From positions 186,001 to 250,000 of the forward strand of contig JAUNPV010000002.1 in the NCBI GenBank assembly GCA_030536515.1: DNA of 64,000 nt, written 5' to 3'. This DNA comes from Eubacteriales bacterium. GTDB taxonomy: Bacteria > Bacillota > Clostridia > Oscillospirales > Oscillospiraceae. Both the position numbers and the translations under genes were made by a program. The notes below the pieces were generated by a model. It did no database searches and was not told the DNA's origin. It saw nothing but the letters and a program-made list of their open reading frames with translations. Below, one piece after another: positions 28,406 to 37,536 of the stretch (position 1 is the first letter of the stretch; the number at the start of each line of letters is the position of its first letter).

Positions 28406-29467
28406 TTATTGGGGCAGAACCACGGTAAAGGCCACCTGGCCGTCCTCGCAGGCAACCGATGCCTGGCCATTGTGGAGCCGGACGATTTTGTCAACCAGGG
28501 CCAGGCCGATGCCGTTGCCCTGGGAGGCGTGGGATTCGTCGCCCTGGTAGAATTTATTCCAGATTTTTTTCATCTTGTCCGCCGGGATAGGCTCTCCCCG
28601 GTTCAGCACCGTGACCGCCACCTGCCGGTCGGCGGCATGGATTCTCACCTCCACGGTCTCCCCCGCCGGGGAAAACTTGATGGCGTTGTCAATGAGGTTA
28701 ATCCATATCTGCTTCAGCAGCTCCTCGTTGGCCCAAATCATCTGCTCTGCAAATTCAATGCGGAATTCGATGCTTTTTGCATCCCATTTCGGCTCCAGCA
28801 GCAGAATGCAGCTGCGAATCTGCTCGGACAGGTTAAACCTCGTCACATCCGTCAGAATGTTCTGGTTTTCCACCTTCGTCAGGCTCAGCACATTGGTGGC
28901 CATGGCCGACAGCCGCAGGGACTCCTCCTCGATGATGGTCAGATACTCCTGCTGCTCCTGCTTGGTCAGGCTGGCCCGCCGCAGGAGCTTTGCATAGCCT
29001 GCAATGGAGACAATGGGCGTTTTGAACTCATGGGAGAAGTTGTTGACAAAATCCCCCCGGAGAATCTCCGTGCTCTCCAGCTCCTTGGCCATGGTGTTGA
29101 AGCTGTCCGTCAGCTCTGCAAAGGTGGGGTCCTTCTGCAGGGGATTGCCGTATTCCAGCCGGGCGGAAAAGTCGCCGGAGGCCAGGCGGTTCATCTGGTT
29201 AATCAACTGATTGAAGGGCCGCACAATGAATTTGCTGGAAAGCCGGGCGATTCCGGCGCCGATGACGGTGCTGGTAATGCTCATCAGCAGGGAAAACTGG
29301 CCCAGCGAGTGAACCTGAATGCCCAGCTGGGCAAACAGCCCCGTCCGGCTCAGCAGGGCCAGCAGGAGGATGGACAGCAGAATGCTGAACAGCAGAAAGA
29401 CAAACACCATGACGGAGCAAAGCAGAATAAGGGATAGCCGCTCCTTTTTGATTTCTCTTTTCCTCAT
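28406..29467 (-). CDS. Sensor histidine kinase HK2
   Basis: Membrane sensor kinase, 353 residues. Two membrane helices (about 10-36 and 55-78) with only a short external loop, then HAMP, HisKA with NFSHEFKTPIVSIAGYAKLL (phospho-His) and HATPase with LIDNAIKFS and GNGIGLALVDKIV. The small extracytoplasmic part suggests intramembrane or envelope sensing, possibly through a partner. The start overlaps the RR2 stop (ATGA). The putative RR2 box in front of the acyltransferase/GT8 operon suggests envelope glycolipid remodelling as output. Confidence 0.92.
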   Translation of the reverse strand: MRKREIKKERLSLILLCSVMVFVFLLFSILLSILLLALLSRTGLFAQLGIQVHSLGQFSLLMSITSTVIGAGIARLSSKFIVRPFNQLINQMNRLASGDFSARLEYGNPLQKDPTFAELTDSFNTMAKELESTEILRGDFVNNFSHEFKTPIVSIAGYAKLLRRASLTKQEQQEYLTIIEEESLRLSAMATNVLSLTKVENQNILTDVTRFNLSEQIRSCILLLEPKWDAKSIEFRIEFAEQMIWANEELLKQIWINLIDNAIKFSPAGETVEVRIHAADRQVAVTVLNRGEPIPADKMKKIWNKFYQGDESHASQGNGIGLALVDKIVRLHNGQASVACEDGQVAFTVVLPQ

Positions 29468-30138
29468 ACCCTTTTCACCGCCCTGTAGCCCAGTCCACGG
29501 ACGGACTCGATTTCAAACTCCGGCCAGTCGTGGAACCGCTTGCGAAGCCGGCCCACGTGGGTGGTCACGGTCTCCCAGCCGCTGTCGGTTTCCGCGCCCC
29601 AGATTTCATCCATCAGCTGAATCCGGGTGAATATCTTCCCGGGATAGCTCAGCAGCTTGTACAGCAGCATGAATTCCTTCTGAGGCAGCACCTGGGTCTC
29701 CGTCCCCCGGCTTACGGTGAAGGCATCGTAGTCCAGCTTGACGTTTCCAATGAGGATTTGATGCTCTGTGGCAATTTTCGCCCGGCGCAGGAGGGCCTTG
29801 ATGCGAAGCAGCATTTCCTCCTCGTCGATGGGCTTGGTCATATAGTCGTCGGTGCCCACCAGGAAGCCCCGCTTTTTGTCCTGGGGCAGCTGCTTGGCCG
29901 ATACCATCAGGATGGGCAGATTGTTGTTGGTCTCCCGCAGCAGCTTGGTAAATTCGTACCCATCCATTTTGGGCATCATAATATCCAGAACCACCAGGTC
30001 GATATGCTCAGCGTCCATCACGTCCAGAGCATCCTCCCCGTTCTGCGCCGTAACCACCCGATACCCGGCATCCTCCAAATAGGTCCTGAGCAGCATCCGG
30101 GTGTGCTTATCATCATCAACTACCAGAATACAGAACAT
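29464..30138 (-). CDS. OmpR-family response regulator RR2
   Basis: Response regulator of about 224 residues. Receiver with acidic VVDDD, phospho-Asp in DLVVLDIMMPKMDGYEF and Lys in MTKPID; C-terminal winged helix ending TTHVGRLRKRF. Two in-frame ATGs exist; the one at 30138 has the better ribosome spacing (GGGGAG-AATGCGT), and 30144 is the alternative. Its promoter carries the 17-mer box (30187-30203), which is also found ahead of the acyltransferase operon. Confidence 0.93.
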   Translation of the reverse strand: MFCILVVDDDKHTRMLLRTYLEDAGYRVVTAQNGEDALDVMDAEHIDLVVLDIMMPKMDGYEFTKLLRETNNNLPILMVSAKQLPQDKKRGFLVGTDDYMTKPIDEEEMLLRIKALLRRAKIATEHQILIGNVKLDYDAFTVSRGTETQVLPQKEFMLLYKLLSYPGKIFTRIQLMDEIWGAETDSGWETVTTHVGRLRKRFHDWPEFEIESVRGLGYRAVKRV

Positions 30139-30170
30139 ACGCATTCTCCCCGCCTTATTTTCATGGAGCC

Positions 30171-30203
30171 ATCATAAACCGGCTGCCTAAACTGAAACGA
30201 AAC
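30171..30203 (-). promoter_or_regulatory. OmpR-type box and -10 of RR2/HK2
   Basis: Minus strand: GTTTCGTTTCAGTTTAG (30187-30203), 10 bp, TATGAT (30171-30176). The 17-mer is identical to that at 28128-28144. No -35 hexamer of the standard kind is present. Confidence 0.75.
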
Positions 30204-30300
30204 TGGCTGTGTTTATGATAGCACAAAAAATGCCAGCTGGGAACCCTTATTCTGCAGACGGGGCAAATTCGATATTAACGATTTTTATGAAGAAATAGTA

Positions 30301-31662
30301 TTATTCCCCATGGGTCCTCTGGGGAATTTCGTCAATCACACCCGTGGCAATGGCATTGGCGGGGACTGTGATTTTGGCGCACTGTTCGTCCAGGCGGATG
30401 TAGGCGGGGATATCCCCATCGGTGCGGTTCAGGGCGATGAACACCAGGGCCTCTCCCACCTGGAAGGCCGCCAGCTCCAGCTTGTCCGTGTAGCGGCTCA
30501 GGCCGATGCGGACGGCGCCGGCAGGAAGAAAATGGCTGAAATGCCAGATGTAGCCCCGGATGTTGCTCTCAATCAGCCGGTCCTGCTCTGCGTCAAAGAG
30601 ATAGGGCGCATCGCAGTAGTTTTTCACATGATTGGGGCCGCCCTGTGCATCCAGCACCAGGTTCCAGTCCAGGAAGGTGTTCATTCCCTGGCAGAAATTA
30701 CCAATCATATCGTGTGCGTATTTCTGGGCGTTTCGCAGATAGTCTCCGGCGTCGAATTTGCTGTATTCAATACAGGCCTCTGACAGCAGCAGCTTCTTGT
30801 CCGGGAACCGCTCCCGAATCATTCCCAGGGTCTCAAAGTGGTCGCCGCTGTACCAGTGAAAGGCAATGCCCTCCACCATTGGTGCGGTCTGTTCGTCCAG
30901 GATGGCATCCGCCCATTCCAGAGCCCGCTCCTTGTTGTGGTCCCAGAGATAGATTCCAATATCTGTCAGGCCGTGAGCCTCCAGGGAGGGCCACAAAAAG
31001 TCTTTCAGAAACGCCTTCTCCTCCGCCGCCGTGAAGATGCACGAATCCCAGGTCTGGACCGCCTTTGGCTCGTTCTGGATGGTCAGCTTGGTGACGCTGT
31101 AGCCCCGGCGGCGGTATTCCGCAATATACCGGCAGATGTACTCCGCCCAGCGCTTGCGGTACTGAGGCTTCAGGCTGCCTCCGTGGTTGCGGTCACCGTT
31201 GGTCTTCATGTACCGGGGCGGGCTCCAGGGAGTGAGCATAATGTCCAGCTTTTCCCCGGCGGCCTCCTGGGCGGCGTCCAGCAGGGGCAGAATGTATTGT
31301 TCCACTCGCCGGAACGAGAAATGCTCAAAATTAACATCCTCCTCGTCGCTGTCGGCCTCATAGTGGCCCAGGGAAAAGTCGCAGCTGTCAATGGGAATGC
31401 GTACCATTTTGTAGCCCATGGCATCGGGCCCAAAATAGGCGCGCAGCAGCTCCTGCTGCCGCTCCGGGCTCATCTGGGAAAAGACATAGCCGGCGGATTC
31501 CGTCACGGCTCCGCCGAAGCCCTCCAATGCCTGATAGCGAACCTGGGGGTACAGGTTCACCAGCTGGTCCTCCCTTCCCCCGTCCGGGGAAAAGGCCAGC
31601 TCTTCCAGCTGGGTTTTTCGGATGTTGTGTTTGCAGGTCGTGGTATAGCAGCGCAGGTTCAC
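30301..31662 (-). CDS. GH30 beta-glycosidase
   Basis: Glycoside hydrolase family 30 (glucosylceramidase/beta-1,6-glucanase type), 453 residues, no signal peptide, so it acts on imported oligosaccharides. TIM barrel with acid/base Glu in TIQNEPKAV (residue 198) and nucleophile Glu in LLLSEACIEYS (295), flanked by a C-terminal beta domain. The GTG start has AGGAGGAGTGAACCT in front. It is the last gene of the operon SBP-permease-permease-HK-RR-GH30, so the transporter likely brings in its substrate, a beta-glucoside or gluco-oligosaccharide; linkage is not deducible. Confidence 0.88.
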   Translation of the reverse strand: MNLRCYTTTCKHNIRKTQLEELAFSPDGGREDQLVNLYPQVRYQALEGFGGAVTESAGYVFSQMSPERQQELLRAYFGPDAMGYKMVRIPIDSCDFSLGHYEADSDEEDVNFEHFSFRRVEQYILPLLDAAQEAAGEKLDIMLTPWSPPRYMKTNGDRNHGGSLKPQYRKRWAEYICRYIAEYRRRGYSVTKLTIQNEPKAVQTWDSCIFTAAEEKAFLKDFLWPSLEAHGLTDIGIYLWDHNKERALEWADAILDEQTAPMVEGIAFHWYSGDHFETLGMIRERFPDKKLLLSEACIEYSKFDAGDYLRNAQKYAHDMIGNFCQGMNTFLDWNLVLDAQGGPNHVKNYCDAPYLFDAEQDRLIESNIRGYIWHFSHFLPAGAVRIGLSRYTDKLELAAFQVGEALVFIALNRTDGDIPAYIRLDEQCAKITVPANAIATGVIDEIPQRTHGE

Positions 31663-31675
31663 AGGTTCACTCCTC

Positions 31676-32392
31676 CTATTTTCTGGCGGAACGGTACTCC
31701 TTTGGAGTCATTCCCTTGATTTTTTTGAATACCTTGGAAAAATACTTTTCATCCCGGAAGCCCACCCTGTGGGCAATCTCGTAGGTTTTCAGATAATCCT
31801 GCTCCAGATAGGCGCAGGCCCGGTCCACCCGGACCGTATTCAGATAATCCACAAATCCGCAGTCCAGGTTCTGGTGGCACAGAGTGGACAGGTAGCCGCC
31901 GGAGATGCCCATTTCCTCTGCAACCGACGACAGCGTCAGATTCTGCGGATAATGCTCGTCGATGTAATTGCGGATTTTGCTCATCAAATGGTGAGACTGC
32001 TCCCCCGCATCCGGCTGGCTGCCCTCATACTCGTCGGCCAGCCGGTTCAGGCACCGGGCAATGTCCGAGGCCCGGGCGGGCTTGAGCAGGTAGTCCCGGG
32101 CCCCGTATTTCAGTGCCTGCTGGGCGTAGCGGAACTCGTCGTAGCCGCTCAATACCACCGTCATGGGGCGCAGCCCCGCCTCATGCAGCTCCTGCATAAC
32201 CTGAATTCCGTTTTTCAGGGGCATCTGCATATCCAGAAGCAGCAGCTCGGGCTGGTGCTGCAAGGCAAGGTCGATGGCCTCCTGGCCGTTTTCGGCGGTA
32301 TAGACCCGGCTGAACCGGTCGCAGTGGGTCTGGATGTACTTGCAGACGCTTTGCAGGATGGTATCCTCGTCGTCGGCGATGAGCAGCTTCAT
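31676..32392 (-). CDS. AraC-type response regulator (YesN-like)
   Basis: Response regulator of about 238 residues. Receiver (1-120) with IADDED and phospho-Asp54 (LLLLDMQMPLKNG); C-terminal AraC double helix-turn-helix (about 140-238) with the typical end VGFRDEKYFSKVFKKIKGMTPKEYR. The start at 32392 overlaps the kinase stop as ATGA, with AAGGAGAG ahead. With the YesM-type kinase it should control the sugar transporter and GH30 operon, presumably by binding upstream of the substrate-binding protein gene. Confidence 0.93.
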   Translation of the reverse strand: MKLLIADDEDTILQSVCKYIQTHCDRFSRVYTAENGQEAIDLALQHQPELLLLDMQMPLKNGIQVMQELHEAGLRPMTVVLSGYDEFRYAQQALKYGARDYLLKPARASDIARCLNRLADEYEGSQPDAGEQSHHLMSKIRNYIDEHYPQNLTLSSVAEEMGISGGYLSTLCHQNLDCGFVDYLNTVRVDRACAYLEQDYLKTYEIAHRVGFRDEKYFSKVFKKIKGMTPKEYRSARK

Positions 32393-34200
32393 GGCGCATT
32401 CTCTCCTTCCCATGGAATTGTCAGCTGGACCGTGGTCCCCTTTCCAATCTGGCTGTGGATTTCCAGACGGAATTGCTCGTGATATTTCATTTGCAGGCGC
32501 TGGCGGATGTTTTTGATGGCGTACCGGCCAATGCGCTGGTGGGAATATTTGGTGTTCTCCTGCTCCCAGACAGCGTCAATCTGGGCCTGTGTCATGCCCA
32601 CGCCGTTGTCGCGTATCTCGAAGCAGAGGTCCCGGCCCCGGACGGCCCCGGTCACCGACAGAAAGCAGCTGCCCGCCGCATTTTCAAAGCCGTGGACAAT
32701 GGCGTTTTCCACAAAGGGCTGCAAAATCAGCTTGGGAATCCGGGCCCTGCTGACCCGGGGCTCCACCTGAATCTCATAGGCCAGCTTCTTGCCGAAGCGC
32801 ATTTTCTGAATCTGTAAATAGCAGCCAATCAGCTCTGTCTCCTGGGCCACGGTGACCTCCTTCTCCCCCTTGTTCAGCACCAGCCGGAACAGCTGAGACA
32901 GGGCGAGAATGCTCTCGGCGATTTCCTCGTTGTCTGCCTCCACTGCCTGCCAGTACAGGCTGTCCAGGGCGTTGTACAGAAAGTGGGGGTTAATCTGGGC
33001 CTGCAAAACAGCCAGCTCGCTTTCCCGCTCCCGGAGGGTGATGACGTAGTTTTCGTCGATGAGCTTGCGGATATCCTCCACCATCCGGTTAAAGCAGGCA
33101 GCCAGCTGGCCCAGCTCGTCATGGGTGGTCACGGGAATCTGCTGCTGAAAGTCTCCGGCAGAGAACTGCTCGATGGCCTCGCCGAAGGTTTTCAGCGGCC
33201 GGGTGACAATGTTGGAGATAATCAGCAGCAGGGGCAGCAGCCCCACCAGGAACCCTGCCAGCAGAGCGATGGGCATATTGACCACATCCAGCAGCTGCAT
33301 CCGCAGGCCGTACCGGGGCACCACCTTGCAGACGATGCTGGCGTTGTGCTCCACCTGGCGGCAGATAATCTCATAGCTCTCCATGGGGAAGTGGCTGTTG
33401 CGCCTGCTGTATTTGATGCCGGTGAAGGCAGGGCTGGTCAGATAGTCCTCCACCCGCTGATCCAGCTGCCCCACCCGGCACAGCTCGCCGCCGCTTTTGT
33501 CCAGCACCAGCACCGCTTCGCTCTGGTTATGCAGGCCCTTCTGGCACAGCTTCCGGAAGGTCTCCTGACTGACGCCGATGACGATATAGCCTCTGGTCTT
33601 TTTCTGACTCAGGTCGAAAATCTCCCGGTAGAGGACCACCTTGTCCGAGCGGTTTGTCTCATAGGTTTCGCCGCTGCCCTTGGGCACCAGCTTCCAGACC
33701 ATGCCGTTGCTGCTGTCCAGGGTCTCCCGGTAGATGGTGCTTTGGTGAATCTGCTCCCGGTCGGAGACATAGGCGCTGCCGTCCATGCAGCGCAGATAGG
33801 GCCGGACTCCGTTTTCCGGGTAGATGGCAATGGTTTTGATATGGCCTTTCAAGGCAATCATATCCTGGACAATCTGCATGGGGGCATACTGCTTCCAGAG
33901 ATTGGCGTTTTCGTTCAGCGTCTGGGGATCGTCCGCCGTCAGCAGCTGCTGGATGTCGTTGTTGATGCAGATGTAGGTGGAGAAGTCCTTGACCTCGGTT
34001 TGCAGGGCGTGGATGCTGTCGGCCAGGATGTCCACGCTGCTCAAATCGTTTTCCAGCTGCTCGGCCAGGACCTTTTTGTAATTTGCCAGCAGAAGAACCA
34101 GGCAAATGATAATCAGCACCGGGGTTATGGTCAGATAGCCGTAGAAAATCAGCTTTTTCTTCACGCTTAAATGGCTTATCCAGGCTTTGATTCGTTTCAT
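32389..34200 (-). CDS. YesM/LytS-type sensor histidine kinase
   Basis: Sensor kinase of about 603 residues. N-terminal membrane helix (about 15-37), a large extracytoplasmic sensor (about 40-290), second helix (about 300-325), HAMP, then a His_kinase domain with LQAQINPHFLYNALDSLYW (phospho-His) and HATPase with VENAIVHGFEN. It lies 27 bp behind the MalG-type permease and overlaps the AraC-type regulator. Its place inside a carbohydrate transporter operon suggests that it senses the extracellular sugar. Confidence 0.92.
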   Translation of the reverse strand: MKRIKAWISHLSVKKKLIFYGYLTITPVLIIICLVLLLANYKKVLAEQLENDLSSVDILADSIHALQTEVKDFSTYICINNDIQQLLTADDPQTLNENANLWKQYAPMQIVQDMIALKGHIKTIAIYPENGVRPYLRCMDGSAYVSDREQIHQSTIYRETLDSSNGMVWKLVPKGSGETYETNRSDKVVLYREIFDLSQKKTRGYIVIGVSQETFRKLCQKGLHNQSEAVLVLDKSGGELCRVGQLDQRVEDYLTSPAFTGIKYSRRNSHFPMESYEIICRQVEHNASIVCKVVPRYGLRMQLLDVVNMPIALLAGFLVGLLPLLLIISNIVTRPLKTFGEAIEQFSAGDFQQQIPVTTHDELGQLAACFNRMVEDIRKLIDENYVITLRERESELAVLQAQINPHFLYNALDSLYWQAVEADNEEIAESILALSQLFRLVLNKGEKEVTVAQETELIGCYLQIQKMRFGKKLAYEIQVEPRVSRARIPKLILQPFVENAIVHGFENAAGSCFLSVTGAVRGRDLCFEIRDNGVGMTQAQIDAVWEQENTKYSHQRIGRYAIKNIRQRLQMKYHEQFRLEIHSQIGKGTTVQLTIPWEGENAP

Positions 34201-34227
34201 TTGCCCTGTCTCCTTTGTGTTTTTATG

Positions 34228-35055
34228 TTATCCCTTCACAGCGCCCATGGCCACGCCCTTGGTGATGTGCTTATTGAGAAGGATGTAGACAATCACCGCC
34301 GGCGCCGCCGTCAGCGCCATCACCGCAAACTGCACCGCATAGTTGGAAGAATACTGGCCGGTAAACTCCAGCACCGAGAAGGGCAGCGTCTTCCAGGTGG
34401 GCGAGCGCAGATAGGTGCTGGCCATGATGAACTCGTTCCAGTTGTTCAGAAAGGTCATAATGGACACCGTGGCGATGGAGGACTTCAGCAGCGGCGTGAT
34501 GATTTGGAAGATAATCCGGTAGATGCCGCAGCCGTCAATCACCGCCGCCTCCTCCAGCTCCTCAGGGATGGACTCCATAAAGCTGGTCATCAGGAACAGC
34601 CCCTGGGGCAGGGAGAAGGCCACATAGGGAATCAGCAGCGCCCACATGGTGTCCGTCAGGCCAAGGACGCTGTAGATTTTGAAGTTTGGCAGAAGGGTGG
34701 CGTGAATGGGAATCATCATGCCCATCAGCAGCAGGGTCTTGACAAACCCGCTGAGCCTCCAGTGCATCCGCCGGCAGGCGAAGGCCGCCAGAATGGAAAT
34801 GAGAATCACCAGCGCCACGGCCAGCACATTGATTAGTATACTATTTTTCAGGTACAAAAGGAAGTGCCCATCTACAAATGCTTTCACATAATTTCCCCAC
34901 TGGATTTTCTTGGGGAGAATCAGCAGACCGCTGGTGAACATCTCCGTGCTGCTGGCCAGGGAAAAATCCACCAGCCAAATCAGGGGGAAAATCTGGATGA
35001 CCGCCACGGCGGTCAGAATCAACCAAACCAGAGGATTTCTCTTTTTCTGTTTCAT
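34228..35055 (-). CDS. Carbohydrate ABC permease, MalG family
   Basis: Inner-membrane permease of a CUT1-type sugar importer, 275 residues and six hydrophobic helices. It has the EAA loop EELEEAAVIDGCGIYRIIFQI, which contacts the ATPase, and the family C-terminal end. It overlaps the MalF-like gene by 4 bp. No ATPase gene lies in the cluster; CUT1 importers often share a general MsmX-type ATPase encoded elsewhere. Confidence 0.94.
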   Translation of the reverse strand: MKQKKRNPLVWLILTAVAVIQIFPLIWLVDFSLASSTEMFTSGLLILPKKIQWGNYVKAFVDGHFLLYLKNSILINVLAVALVILISILAAFACRRMHWRLSGFVKTLLLMGMMIPIHATLLPNFKIYSVLGLTDTMWALLIPYVAFSLPQGLFLMTSFMESIPEELEEAAVIDGCGIYRIIFQIITPLLKSSIATVSIMTFLNNWNEFIMASTYLRSPTWKTLPFSVLEFTGQYSSNYAVQFAVMALTAAPAVIVYILLNKHITKGVAMGAVKG

Positions 35056-35954
35056 ACGTTCACCGTTCCTTTCCCGGCCCTGGGGACGTCCCGGTCGGCA
35101 AAGACGCTGTTGAGGATTACCGTGGCCGCCAGGCAGATGAGGATGAATACCACGCCAATGGCGTTGCCGTAGCCGTACTTGTAGGCCTTGAAGGCCTGCT
35201 GGTAGAGGTAGGTGGCGGCAAACTGGGTGCTGTCGCCGGGGCCGCCGTTGGTCAGCAGGTACACTGTCTCCATCTGCTTCAGAGCAGAAATCACAGCCAT
35301 GGTCACGTTGACCTGAATCACCGGCTTCATCAGCGGCAGGGTGATGCGCAGAAAGGTGGTCTTTTCATCGGCCCCGTCAATGGCCGCCGCCTCATAGAGG
35401 ACCGGGTCGATGTTCTTGATGCCGGTGTAGTAAATGAGCATACCCCAGCCGAAGCCGTGCCAAATCAGCACCAGCAGCACCGACCAGATGGCGTTGTCAT
35501 AGCTGAACCAGTTGATGCCCCCGGCGCCGCCCAGTGCCTTGATGATGTTGTTGAGCAGACCGAAGTCCGGATTGTAAATGAATTTCCACAGATAGGCGAT
35601 GACTGCGACGGAGATGACATTGGGAATAAAATAGACGCAGCGGAAGAAATTCTCCGCCCTTCCCCCCAGCTTGTCCAGCACTGCCGCCACAATCATGGCC
35701 AGCGGATGCTGGATGCACACAAAGCCGATGGCCAGCAGCAGCGAATTCAGCAGCGCCCGGCCGAAGGCCTTGTCCTGAAACAGCTGCCTGTAATTTTCCA
35801 GCCCCACAAACCGGAACGAGCCCATGCCGGAGTAGTCGGTAAAGCCATAGTAAATGCTCAGGCAGATGGGCGCCAGAATGGCAAACAGAAACAGCAGCAG
35901 TCCGGGCAGGATCAGCGAGAGGATCACAAGTTTGTTGCTGTATAGCTTTTTCAT
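35052..35954 (-). CDS. Carbohydrate ABC permease, MalF family
   Basis: Partner permease of the same CUT1-type importer, 300 residues with six helices. The EAA loop reads LYEAAAIDGADEKTTFLRITLP. The start codon is 84 bp after the binding-protein stop and is probably read from the same transcript. The hydrophobic N terminus (VILSLILPGLLLFLFAILAP) is typical. Confidence 0.94.
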   Translation of the reverse strand: MKKLYSNKLVILSLILPGLLLFLFAILAPICLSIYYGFTDYSGMGSFRFVGLENYRQLFQDKAFGRALLNSLLLAIGFVCIQHPLAMIVAAVLDKLGGRAENFFRCVYFIPNVISVAVIAYLWKFIYNPDFGLLNNIIKALGGAGGINWFSYDNAIWSVLLVLIWHGFGWGMLIYYTGIKNIDPVLYEAAAIDGADEKTTFLRITLPLMKPVIQVNVTMAVISALKQMETVYLLTNGGPGDSTQFAATYLYQQAFKAYKYGYGNAIGVVFILICLAATVILNSVFADRDVPRAGKGTVNV

Positions 35955-36038
35955 AGGATACCCCTTTCTGTATCCGCCAATGGCCGCCAGCGGATGATGC
36001 CCTGGCGGCCATGGTGGATGTAGGATGATACTGCTGTT

Positions 36039-37337
36039 TTACTTGCAGGCACTGCCGATGGCAGCCAGGAATTCGTCAACGGTGATGCTGCCGTTGGAAA
36101 CGGACTGAATCTGGCTTTCGATGCAGGTCTTGAATGCGGAGGAGCCGCAGTCGTTGACCGGGGTGCCGGAGACCTTGGTGGCATTCTTCACCAGCTCGAC
36201 AAACTGCATCTGCAGCTCGGTCTCGCTGCCGGACATATAGGCGCTCTGGTCCTGGGCGGACATTCCCACGCCGTTTTCCCAGCCGTACTTGGACAGCTTG
36301 TCGGGGCGGTACAGATAGTTCAGGAACTGAATGGCCTCGTCCTTCACCTCAGAGCTGGCAGAGACAGCATAGCCGCCGCCGTTCCAGGCTGCAATGTCCT
36401 GGGCGCCGCCCTTGCCGCCTTCAATGACGGGCATGGTGAACACACGGATGTTCTTGCGGACCTCCTCGGGGATGTCCTGGTTCAGGGCCATGGATGCCTC
36501 CCAGCTGCCCATGTAGAACATGGCGGCCTGACCGTTGGTGAACAGGTTCATGGCGGTGCCGTAGTCCTGAGAGTCGTAGCCGGTCTGGAACAGGCCTGCG
36601 TCGGCGGTCTTTTTCAGAAGCTCAGCGGCCTGAACGAAGGCGGGGTCAGAGAAGTCGCCGGTGGACACAGCCTGGCTGACAAGTCCGGCGTAGTCACCGG
36701 TGAGCTTGAAGAGAATGTCGGACAGGTAGATTGCCATGGGCCAGCCATCGCCGCCATCCATGGCAAGAGGCGTGATACCGGCGGCCTGGATGGTGCCGGC
36801 CAGGGTCAGCAGCTCGTCGTAGGTGGTGGGGACTTCCCAGCCGTTGTCCTGGAACAGCTTCTGGTTGTAGTAGAACCCGGCCACGTCGGTGTTTCTGGGC
36901 AGGCCGTAGAGCTTGCCGTCCTTCTTGAAGCCCTCCAGAGAGCCGGAGACAAAGCCGTAGTCGGTGTAATCTGCCTCGTTCAGCTCCGCCAGAACACCGG
37001 CATCCAGCACCTCATCCAGGAAAGAGGGCTGGCCCCAGATGCTCACCACATCGGGCATTCCCTCCATGGAGTAGGCCTTGAACTTGGTCTTATAGGCTTC
37101 CTCGTCCAGAGTCTCCACCTCGATGGTCACGTTGGGGTTTTCCTTCATGTACTCGTCAATGATGGTCTGCTCCACCAGGCCCTGGCCGTTCTTTCGGTCG
37201 GGCAGGTTGGAGAACAGCCGCAGGGTCACCTGGCCGCCGTCCTCGCTCTTGGCCTCCGGGGCAGCAGGGGCTGCGCCGCAGCCGGTCATCGATACCAGCA
37301 GCACAAGGGCCAGTACCATGGCAAAAATTTTTTTCAT
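36039..37337 (-). CDS. Sugar-binding lipoprotein of ABC importer
   Basis: Extracellular substrate-binding lipoprotein (SBP_bac_1 fold), 432 residues. Lipoprotein signal peptide with lipobox SMTGC (Cys20), an Ala/Pro/Glu linker, then the two-lobed binding domain with aromatic residues suited to sugars. It is the first gene of the six-gene operon. Upstream (37338-37536) there is an 18-bp palindrome around GTGCCTTCC and a weak TAGGAT -10 without a good -35, consistent with control by the AraC-type regulator. Confidence 0.94.
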   Translation of the reverse strand: MKKIFAMVLALVLLVSMTGCGAAPAAPEAKSEDGGQVTLRLFSNLPDRKNGQGLVEQTIIDEYMKENPNVTIEVETLDEEAYKTKFKAYSMEGMPDVVSIWGQPSFLDEVLDAGVLAELNEADYTDYGFVSGSLEGFKKDGKLYGLPRNTDVAGFYYNQKLFQDNGWEVPTTYDELLTLAGTIQAAGITPLAMDGGDGWPMAIYLSDILFKLTGDYAGLVSQAVSTGDFSDPAFVQAAELLKKTADAGLFQTGYDSQDYGTAMNLFTNGQAAMFYMGSWEASMALNQDIPEEVRKNIRVFTMPVIEGGKGGAQDIAAWNGGGYAVSASSEVKDEAIQFLNYLYRPDKLSKYGWENGVGMSAQDQSAYMSGSETELQMQFVELVKNATKVSGTPVNDCGSSAFKTCIESQIQSVSNGSITVDEFLAAIGSACK

Positions 37338-37536
37338 GGGTTGTTCCTCCTTTATTTTCCGTGCCTTCTGGAAGGCACTTCCTTTGACACCTAAATCCTA
37401 CCATGGATTCCGGGGGATAAACAGATACCAAAGTTTCAAAAAGGTGGAATATCTTCATATTTTTGTGCAACCGCCTAAAAGTGCCTCTGTGCGTCGATTC
37501 CATTTTCTGCATAATGCACAAAAACGCAGATAATAT

